A DNA stretch of 7,409 nucleotides from Deltaproteobacteria bacterium (GTDB lineage Bacteria > Desulfobacterota > Desulfarculia > Adiutricales > Adiutricaceae), in assembly GCA_031277995.1 (NCBI GenBank), contig JAITLH010000129.1:1-7409 (forward strand), given 5' to 3'. How positions within the stretch are numbered: the stretch's first letter is position 1; the number at the start of each line of letters is the position of its first letter. The position numbers were made by a program, and so were the translations under genes. Below the pieces are notes generated by a model. That model saw only the letters and a program-made list of their open reading frames with translations, did not search any database and was not told where the DNA came from. Below, one piece after another: positions 1 through 4,105 of this stretch.

Positions 1-282
1 CGACCAGCCTCTGGCCAGCCAGCGCCTTGCCGGCCAGTCTCCGGGGCCCTTGGAAATTTATCCCCTCCCCGGCCAAAAAAAATCCCTGGCCTCCATTGGG
101 TCCGAAATTGCCCCCGCAATCGGTCCCAGAAGCCCGTAGACGAGCGCGATCGCTTTTTTGGCACAGCGGGGGCCATTTTTTCATGGCTGGCCCCTGGTCG
201 CGTTTTAGGCCAATGGCCCGGGCGGCGGCCTGGGCAGGCCCCGCCCGCGTGGGCGGGGCGAATAAAAAAACCCTAATGACCC
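1..282. other. GC-rich stretch without a supportable gene
   Basis: No recognisable protein or RNA is visible here. One plus-strand frame is open from the edge to 273, and a minus-strand frame runs from an ATG at 184-182 to the left edge. Their translations are Gly/Pro/Arg-rich, show no motif, and read like the by-product of GC-rich non-coding sequence. A short dyad AGCGCGATCGCT (143-154 region) followed by six T is too small to call a terminator. The stretch may hold the 3' end of something lying to the left, but nothing here shows it. Confidence 0.5.
238..259. repeat. Perfect 9-bp GC hairpin downstream of the nuclease-like pair
   Basis: GCCCCGCCC (238-246) and GGGCGGGGC (251-259) form a perfect nine-pair stem around a GCGT loop. 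It lies about 24 nt beyond the stop codon of the minus-strand gene ending at 283. On the minus strand a run of seven T precedes the stem instead of following it, so this is not a canonical intrinsic terminator. It could still protect the mRNA 3' end. The structure is seen directly; any function is inferred. Confidence 0.5.
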
Positions 283-798
283 TTAACAACCCACGAGGTC
301 GAGGTAAAAGGACTCAAATTTAACAAGCTCCGCGAAAATTTTTTCCTCCAAGGGCTTTTGGGGGTCTAGCTCAAAAATCACCATAAAGCCAAACTTTTGC
401 CAGCGGGATTCCAGAAATCGGGTGAATCGTCTGAAGCTATCCTCCCGGGAAATCTCGTTTTCCTTTATGACTACCCTAACCAAGGTTTCTATGTCCCCAT
501 CGGTCAGGATAAGGTCAAAACCGCCTCGTCCCATGCCATATTTACGACTGATCTTAGTCCGTTTATTAAGGGTATTTTCAAGAAAATTCAAAACGGTTAA
601 GGGATACCTACTCATGACTAGCCCTTTGGTGACCAGATCCTGGGTTCGGTCCAAAATAAGCTCACGATTTTCCCGCCAGTACTTTTGAAATCCCATTAGC
701 AAGTGTTTTACGTATAAGAACTGCCCAATGGTCTCGCCGTAACGCCATACCTCAGGCGGTATCGGCTCACCTTTTTCATCGTCAAAGGGGTTATCCAT
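283..798 (-). CDS. Degenerate PD-(D/E)XK nuclease-like protein, copy A (downstream)
   Basis: A 171-residue protein of unknown function. It resembles the C-terminal portion of large AAA-like ATPase/PD-(D/E)XK proteins: a helical lead-in (FLYVKHLLMGFQKYWRE, 27-43), then GMGRGGFDLIL (88-98) holding the nuclease-fold Asp95, then VRVVIK (107-112), then GFMVIFELDP (137-146), ending in LVG near the terminus. Those relatives usually carry E-x-K in the second strand; here the position two before Lys112 is Val110, so catalysis looks lost. The N-terminal ATPase domain is absent. I chose the ATG at 798 over the in-frame ATG at 834. It gives MDNPFDD, matching MDKVFDD of the neighbouring paralogue, makes both proteins 171 residues, and has a GAGG ribosome site about 8 nt upstream. 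It lies 155 nt downstream of copy B and is probably co-transcribed. Family assignment is by recalled motif pattern. Confidence 0.72.
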   Translation of the reverse strand: MDNPFDDEKGEPIPPEVWRYGETIGQFLYVKHLLMGFQKYWRENRELILDRTQDLVTKGLVMSRYPLTVLNFLENTLNKRTKISRKYGMGRGGFDLILTDGDIETLVRVVIKENEISREDSFRRFTRFLESRWQKFGFMVIFELDPQKPLEEKIFAELVKFESFYLDLVGC

Positions 799-863
799 GG
801 GTTTTTCCTCGCGAGGACGCGGCTGGATTTCCAAGGCGGCCTTGGCGATGGCCGATGGGCGCG

Positions 864-922
864 CGGCCCTCGCCAGGGCCGATGTTGGGGGGGCCGACTT
901 TGGGGGCGGGCGCCGCGGGGGG
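864..922. repeat. Spacer hairpin and G-run cluster between the paralogues
   Basis: The gap between the two nuclease-like genes holds a hairpin, CGGCCCT (864-870) and AGGGCCG (875-881) with a CGCC loop. Next comes a cluster of G runs on the plus strand: seven G at 887-893, five at 902-906, three at 908-910 and six at 917-922. On the minus strand, from which the genes are transcribed, these become C runs. No promoter resembling sigma70 is apparent in this gap, which favours copy A being transcribed from the promoter of copy B. Confidence 0.4.
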
Positions 923-953
923 ACGCCGTTTAAGCCTTTTGGGAAAACGGGCC

Positions 954-1469
954 TTAATTACCCACGACGTGGATGGTCAGGGAGTCAAATTCCACGGTTT
1001 GCCAGGACATTTTTTCATCCCAGTCGCTTTCGGGGTCAAGGTCAAAGATCACCAGGTAACCCTCCGTTTTGCCGTTGGCTTCCAGGAATCGGGCGAAGTT
1101 CTTTAGGGAATCTGGGCGGGAAACCTCGGTTTTCTTTGGCGCTATCCTGACGGCGTTTTCTTTTTGCCGATAGATTAGGCCGTAGTCAAACGATTGGCTC
1201 AAATGGCCATGGTGGGCAATCACCTCGGCCCGTTCGTACCCACAGTGGCTAAGGACGTCCATAAAGATTAGGGAAAACTTAGCCCGGTCTTTTTTGGGGT
1301 CAAAAAAACCCTTGCCCCCTTCAAGTGAACGCTCGGCATGTTCCCGCCAGAATTCTTGGAATTCAGTCAATAAACTTTTCATGAACAATCCGTGGACGTA
1401 GCTCTCGGGGATGATGTCGTTTTCTTGGAACATCGGGGTTGGCCATCCATCGTCAAATACTTTATCCAT
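954..1469 (-). CDS. Degenerate PD-(D/E)XK nuclease-like protein, copy B (upstream)
   Basis: A 171-residue paralogue of the gene downstream. The two align without a single gap; by hand count about 54 of 171 residues are identical, rising to 24 of the last 57. Shared anchors are FDD (5-7), the FQ..WRE helix (37-43), FD at 94-95, VR at 107-108, Lys112, S-R-x-D-S (117-121), RFLE (127-130), VIF.LDP (140-146) and the VG end. As in copy A, the expected E-x-K glutamate is missing (Ala110-Pro111-Lys112), and here the G-x-G-R loop before Asp95 is also lost. The C-terminal GYLVIFDLDP resembles the GYLVIFD strand typical of AAA-like ATPase/PD-(D/E)XK proteins. The start at 1469 is the first ATG after a GAGG (about 14 nt upstream, rather far) and follows the promoter at 1544-1572. 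No trace of an upstream ATPase half was found. Confidence 0.72.
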   Translation of the reverse strand: MDKVFDDGWPTPMFQENDIIPESYVHGLFMKSLLTEFQEFWREHAERSLEGGKGFFDPKKDRAKFSLIFMDVLSHCGYERAEVIAHHGHLSQSFDYGLIYRQKENAVRIAPKKTEVSRPDSLKNFARFLEANGKTEGYLVIFDLDPESDWDEKMSWQTVEFDSLTIHVVGN

Positions 1470-1505
1470 GGCTTTATTTTAAACCTCGCCGTAAGTGGGT
1501 TGATG

Positions 1506-1525
1506 CCCATCGCCTGGGTGATGGG
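1506..1525. repeat. Hairpin in the 5' leader of the nuclease-like pair
   Basis: CCCATC (1506-1511) pairs with GATGGG (1520-1525) around an 8-nt loop. It falls between the minus-strand promoter and the start codon at 1469, so it would sit in the mRNA leader. It is six base pairs only, and may simply be chance. Confidence 0.3.
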
Positions 1526-1543
1526 GTTAACTTAACGTTTTAA

Positions 1544-1572
1544 ATCATAACATCTAAACTTCCCTTAATCAA
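1544..1572 (-). promoter_or_regulatory. Sigma70-like promoter for the nuclease-like pair
   Basis: On the minus strand TTGATT (1572-1567) is followed by exactly 17 nt and then TATGAT (1549-1544). The -35 box matches 4 of 6 consensus bases and the -10 box 5 of 6. Transcription would start near 1537, giving a leader of about 68 nt before the ATG at 1469. It lies in the only AT-rich stretch upstream of that gene, which supports the call. Confidence 0.6.
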
Positions 1573-2023
1573 ATAATTTTTTTATCGTCTCCTAAAATCA
1601 CCAAAAGCCCCATGGTTTTGGGACTTTTGGCTGGGGAGGGGTTGGCTAGGCTTTCAAAAAAAAGCCGCCCCTAGCGGATCGAAAAATGGCCCCTGGGGCC
1701 AAAAGCGAGTGGGCGAGGCGGGCTTTTTGGTTGGTTTGGTTTGGCGATTGGGCCTAACCAAGGGTGAACAAAATCGCCCTTTGGGTTTAGGAGATTTTTT
1801 TTGGGGGGCTTAAGTGAGGGTGAAAGCCGGTTCGCGCGCCAATGGGCCAGTCAATTTGGGCCTTATGATTCGAGAAATCCTCCACGATCTCCCCCATCTG
1901 TCCAAATATTGGAAATCGCCTGTCCTTTATTGTATATTTGCCAATAAGGCTTGGCTGTCTCCCGTTGGTTCGCTTCGGCTGGGGGAAGGGTTTTGTCTAC
2001 TTTTTGGCTACAATCGAAATTAT
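1573..2023. other. Gene-free stretch rich in short hairpins
   Basis: No credible gene. A 75-codon frame from a GTG at 1814 to 2041 lacks any recognisable domain and a convincing ribosome site. Visible dyads are CCAAAAG..CTTTTGG with an inner CCC/GGG (1601-1630), AAAAAGCC..GGCTTTTT enclosing GGCCCCTGGGGCC (about 1656-1728), and GGCGATT..AATCGCC (1743-1749 with 1772-1778) followed after 16 nt by eight T (1795-1802). These may be weak terminators or an unrecognised structured RNA, but none has the compact stem plus immediate U-tract of a clear terminator. Confidence 0.4.
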
Positions 2024-2052
2024 TTTACTAAAAAAATATAAGACATTATACT
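2024..2052 (+). promoter_or_regulatory. Candidate sigma70-like promoter upstream of the archease-like/tyrA unit
   Basis: TTTACT (2024-2029), a 17-nt spacer that is mostly A/T, and TATACT (2047-2052; 5 of 6 match to TATAAT). The start point would be near 2060. It sits in an AT-rich block (about 2010-2095) that contrasts with the GC-rich surroundings. Because AT-rich DNA produces such matches easily, and the first gene starts 300 nt further on, the link to that gene is an inference. Confidence 0.45.
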
Positions 2053-2365
2053 AACGATATTAGAAAAAGTTTATTTTTTAGTCGTTTTCTTGACCTTAAG
2101 AGCGGGTAAAGCCTACCGACCGTTCATAAAACAAGGTTAAGGGTTAAGCGAACGGGTAAAAAAGCGCTTATTTCAATCGTTTGTTTCGCGCCCGGGCCTT
2201 GGCTTGGGGAGACCGCCAGGGTTTAGTTGACCGGACAAATTGACGGTTGGTTTGGTTTTGTTTGGGCTCGGGCCCGGGCCAAAGCCGCGGCCAAGGCCTA
2301 GGCCTTGGGCGCTACTGGGGCTATAAACCTTTGACCCGTAAGATGGGTTTAGTTGGATTGGTTTT
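2053..2365 (+). other. Long, structured leader region before the archease-like gene
   Basis: About 300 nt without a substantial reading frame. It contains interleaved complementary words CCTTAA/TTAAGG and CCGTTC/GAACGG (about 2093-2158), a GGGCCCGGGCC tract, and the perfect 18-bp palindrome CCAAGGCCTAGGCCTTGG (2291-2308). Near its end a tiny frame of eight codons (ATG at 2343, peptide MGLVGLVL) stops at 2367-2369 in an ATGA overlap with the start codon of the downstream gene. I recognise no riboswitch or T-box consensus. It could be a regulatory leader or simply spacer. Confidence 0.35.
2291..2308. repeat. Perfect 18-bp palindrome
   Basis: CCAAGGCCTAGGCCTTGG is identical to its own reverse complement, with no loop. 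Such a structure suits a dimeric DNA-binding protein site or a cruciform better than an RNA hairpin. It lies 58 nt upstream of the archease-like start codon and is preceded by further GGCC words, so local composition raises the odds of it arising by chance. Confidence 0.55.
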
Positions 2366-2800
2366 ATGACCGTGATGGGCTATGACATAAGCAGGATTGA
2401 AGGCGAGATTACCGTCAATCTCAAGGCGGCCGACCCGTACGGGCTGGTCCAGGCCTCTGTTTTAGCCATGAGTTCCCTTTTGACCAATAAAAACTTGCCC
2501 CAGGAGTATTGCGAGACTTCGTGTTTGTTTTTTGCCGGGAGTTCCAGAAACGAGCTGTTGTCGAGGCTTTGGGTGGAGCTATTGTATTATTTGCGAGGGG
2601 AGCACCTAAGCTTGGTCAAGGCCTCGGTGGCCGAGTTTTCCGAATCCAAGCTTGACGTCGAGTGCATGTTTAGTCCGGAGTTTACCTTGGGGGCGCTTTT
2701 ATTGGGCCCGGAGTGGTTGGAGGGCCAGATCTCGGTGCCCGTTTGCATGGAGGTTAACGGTAGGTGGCTGGCCACCATAATTTGGAAAGCGGCGGACTAA
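2366..2800 (+). CDS. Divergent archease-like protein
   Basis: A 144-residue protein that I place tentatively in the archease fold, whose usual members activate the RtcB RNA ligase. Supporting pattern: total length, a helix YGLVQASVLAMSSLL (25-39), a second helix NELLSRLWVELLYYL (61-75) that closely resembles the archease E-x-L-L-V-x-W-L-N-E-L-L-Y-L signature, and a final strand pair with GRWLATIIWKAAD. Missing are the N-terminal H-T-A-D-x-G motif (ISRIEGE stands there) and the K-A-x-T-Y-H segment, so ordinary archease metal binding or activity is doubtful. The start at 2366 has GGA 8 nt upstream; ATG 2375 would give MGYDISR, closer to typical archease starts. The stop is 3 nt before tyrA, implying one transcript and possibly coupled translation. 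No rtcB is visible. The reading frame is solid; the family call is moderate. Confidence 0.6.
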   Translation: MTVMGYDISRIEGEITVNLKAADPYGLVQASVLAMSSLLTNKNLPQEYCETSCLFFAGSSRNELLSRLWVELLYYLRGEHLSLVKASVAEFSESKLDVECMFSPEFTLGALLLGPEWLEGQISVPVCMEVNGRWLATIIWKAAD

Positions 2801-2803
2801 AAA

Positions 2804-3685
2804 GTGCCCAAATTTAAGCTACCCCCACGGTTGCCCTTCAAAAAATTGGGGCTGGCCGGGTTGGGACTTATCGGGGGCTCGCTGGCCAAGGCCTTCATGC
2901 CCTTTGGCGGCTTGGAAATTTCCGTTTTTGACAATAACCCGGAAACGGTTAGGGACGCCAAAAGAATCAAGAGATTGGCCAGGGTCACAAACGATCCGGA
3001 CGAATTTTTGTCTTGGCCCTTGGATTTGGCCTATTTGTGTTTGCCGGTAAAAAGAAACATCGAAATGGTGGAACGCATGGGCCGAGCGGGCGTTCCCTAC
3101 CCGGTCACCGATTCCGGGAGCACCAAGGGGCCCATTACCGAGGCCGCCCTTACGGCCGGCCTTAATTTTTGCGGGGGCCACCCCATAGCCGGGAAAGAAG
3201 TGGCCGGTTTTAAGCACTCAACCGCCGACCTAATTCGGGGCTGCCTTTTTCTTTTAACCCCGGACGAGCGCTTTGGGCCCAGGCAAAAGGAACTTTTGGG
3301 ACGCCTGAAGCATTTGCACGAGCTTTTGGAGTGCCGCATACGCTTGGTCTCCCCCACCCGGCACGACGAAATTTACGGCCTAATAAGCCATCTGCCTTAC
3401 GTCACGGCTTCGGCCTTGGCCGGAACGGCCCTGGAAAAGGGCGCTCCGGACATCCTCTCCTGGGTGGGGACGGGTTTTCGGGACACCACCCGCGTGGGGG
3501 CCTCGCCTCCCCTCAAATGGGTTGAGGTGGCCATGGAGAATTCCCAAAATCTCTCCCAATACATTGGCGATTTGATCGCGGTGTTGGACAAACTTCGAAT
3601 CGTCATCGCCCAAAAAAACGAAGCGGAACTGACCAAAATTTTAACCGAAATCTCGGCCTTTCGTAGGTTACTGGCCAAGGATTAA
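2804..3685 (+). CDS. tyrA: Prephenate dehydrogenase (TyrA family)
   Basis: Oxidatively decarboxylates prephenate to 4-hydroxyphenylpyruvate with NAD(P)+, in cytoplasmic tyrosine synthesis; an arogenate-using enzyme cannot be excluded. The 293 residues show the full monofunctional core: Rossmann motif GLGLIGGSL (19-27), Asp43 at the end of the second strand (favouring NAD+), DSGSTK (103-108), GGHPIAGKEVAG (124-135), ISHLPY (194-199) and FRDTTR (225-230), then a helical dimerisation region. Ser106, His126, His196 and Arg230 fall where the family's active-site Ser, two His and Arg are expected. No chorismate mutase or ACT regulatory domain is attached, so feedback control by a fused domain is unlikely. 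The start is GTG at 2804, 3 nt after the preceding stop, with only a weak ribosome site, consistent with translational coupling. The motif-bearing part begins by residue 15, which fits this start. Confidence 0.95.
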   Translation: MPKFKLPPRLPFKKLGLAGLGLIGGSLAKAFMPFGGLEISVFDNNPETVRDAKRIKRLARVTNDPDEFLSWPLDLAYLCLPVKRNIEMVERMGRAGVPYPVTDSGSTKGPITEAALTAGLNFCGGHPIAGKEVAGFKHSTADLIRGCLFLLTPDERFGPRQKELLGRLKHLHELLECRIRLVSPTRHDEIYGLISHLPYVTASALAGTALEKGAPDILSWVGTGFRDTTRVGASPPLKWVEVAMENSQNLSQYIGDLIAVLDKLRIVIAQKNEAELTKILTEISAFRRLLAKD

Positions 3686-3690
3686 CCAAG

Positions 3691-3719
3691 AAAAAAATAT
3701 CCCCGGGGGAGTTTTTTTT
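3691..3719 (+). terminator. Intrinsic terminator after tyrA
   Basis: Seven A (from 3691), a small TCCC/GGGA core around 3700-3710, then eight T (3712-3719) form an A-tract/GC-core/T-tract hairpin beginning 5 nt after the tyrA stop. The GC core is short and there is a small internal bulge, but position and U-tract support termination. The flanking A-tract would let it work in the other direction too. Confidence 0.65.
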
Positions 3720-3738
3720 GAGGCTGGCCTTGGGGCTA

Positions 3739-3767
3739 TTGAAATTCGGCCTTCTTTCAAGTAAACT
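3739..3767 (+). promoter_or_regulatory. Sigma70-like promoter for tRNA-Pro
   Basis: TTGAAA (3739-3744; 5 of 6 consensus) is separated by exactly 17 nt from TAAACT (3762-3767; 4 of 6). The start point would be near 3774, about 57 nt before the mature tRNA. The 5' leader contains a hairpin CCAAGG (3793-3798) with CCTTGG (3805-3810), which RNase P processing would remove. Confidence 0.65.
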
Positions 3768-3830
3768 ACCTCAGCTTGGAAATCCCCCACTTCCAAGGCA
3801 AGGGCCTTGGGCCTCAAATTGACGGCTTGA

Positions 3831-3907
3831 CGGGACGTGGCGCAGCCTGGTAGCGCACCTGAATGGGGTTCAGGGGGCCGCTGGTTCAAATCCAGTCGTC
3901 CCGACCA
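3831..3907 (+). tRNA. tRNA-Pro, anticodon GGG
   Basis: A complete 77-nt cloverleaf. The acceptor is CGGGACG (3831-3837) with CGTCCCG (3897-3903). The D stem is GCGC/GCGC with a GG-containing loop. The anticodon stem CCTGA/TCAGG encloses loop ATGGGGT, with anticodon GGG at 3865-3867. The variable loop has five nt, and the T arm is GCTGG/CCAGT (one G-T pair) with loop TTCAAAT. The CCA end is encoded (3905-3907) after discriminator A3904. The anticodon reads CCC and CCU proline codons, and the body resembles other bacterial proline tRNAs. It forms a monocistronic unit with its own promoter and terminator. Confidence 0.96.
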
Positions 3908-3921
3908 TCAAAAGGCAGACT

Positions 3922-3964
3922 AAGGGGTCCATGGGCTAGCGCCCACGGACCCCTTATTTTTTTT
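3922..3964 (+). terminator. Strong intrinsic terminator of the tRNA-Pro unit
   Basis: AAGGGGTCCATGGGC (3922-3936) pairs with GCCCACGGACCCCTT (3941-3955) across a TAGC loop, giving 15 positions with a single A/C mismatch. An A and then eight T (3957-3964) follow. It starts 14 nt after the encoded CCA end. Confidence 0.93.
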
Positions 3965-3991
3965 GGCCCAACGGTGTTTGGGGGGTTGGTT

Positions 3992-4051
3992 TTTTTGGCC
4001 GGCCGGGGTAGTGGCTGGCTGGTTTTGGTCGGCCGGTTTTTGGCCGGCCGG
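3992..4051. repeat. GGCCGGCC direct repeats upstream of smc
   Basis: The 15-bp word TTTTTGGCCGGCCGG occurs at 3992-4006 and again at 4037-4051, exactly 45 bp apart. A partial third copy (TCGGCCGGTTTTT, 4029-4041) overlaps the second one's start. Each full copy contains the 8-bp palindrome GGCCGGCC. The block lies between the tRNA terminator and smc. It could be an operator cluster or a by-product of the GGCC-rich spacer style seen throughout the window. Confidence 0.6.
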
Positions 4052-4067
4052 TTGGTTTATTTTTAAT
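4040..4067 (+). promoter_or_regulatory. Weak candidate promoter for smc
   Basis: TTGGCC (4040-4045), a 16-nt spacer, and TTTAAT (4062-4067) are the best sigma70-like pair between the tRNA terminator and smc. The boxes are poor, but a promoter is needed here because the strong terminator at 3922-3964 isolates smc from upstream transcription. The -35 box overlaps the second GGCCGGCC repeat. Confidence 0.3.
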
Positions 4068-4074
4068 TCGCCTT

Positions 4075-4091
4075 GGCCAAAATTTTTGGCC
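4075..4091. repeat. Inverted repeat just before the smc start
   Basis: GGCCAAAA (4075-4082) and TTTTGGCC (4084-4091) are perfect mirror complements around one central T, ending 14 nt before the smc ATG. As RNA the loop would be too tight without opening A-U pairs, so a DNA-level protein site is as likely as a hairpin. It may hinder ribosome loading, because no clear Shine-Dalgarno sequence is seen. Confidence 0.45.
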
Positions 4092-4105
4092 GGAATTTGG
4101 TCTCC

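Noticed and set aside
143..160. AGCGCGATCGCT followed by T6 as a plus-strand terminator
   Set aside because: Only a four-pair stem and no upstream plus-strand gene to terminate.
27..323. 98-codon plus-strand frame with Pro/Arg/Ala-rich translation
   Set aside because: No domain, composition of translated GC-rich spacer, and it overlaps the end of the well-supported minus-strand gene at 283.
1588..1794. 9-bp inverted pair TCTCCTAAA (1588-1596) and TTTAGGAGA (1786-1794), considered as ends of a small mobile element
   Set aside because: The similarity does not extend beyond nine bases, there is no flanking target duplication, and no transposase lies between.
1814..2041. 75-codon plus-strand frame starting with GTG
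   Set aside because: No recognisable motif or ribosome site, and the frame ends inside the AT-rich promoter block.
2331..2359. TTGACC with a 17-nt spacer and TGGATT as a promoter directly before the archease-like gene
   Set aside because: The -10 box is poor, and the transcript would start within or after the start codon.
3863..4066. 67-codon frame spanning the tRNA and its terminator
   Set aside because: It starts inside the anticodon loop and its Gly/Leu/Phe text merely reads GGCCGG and T-rich spacer.
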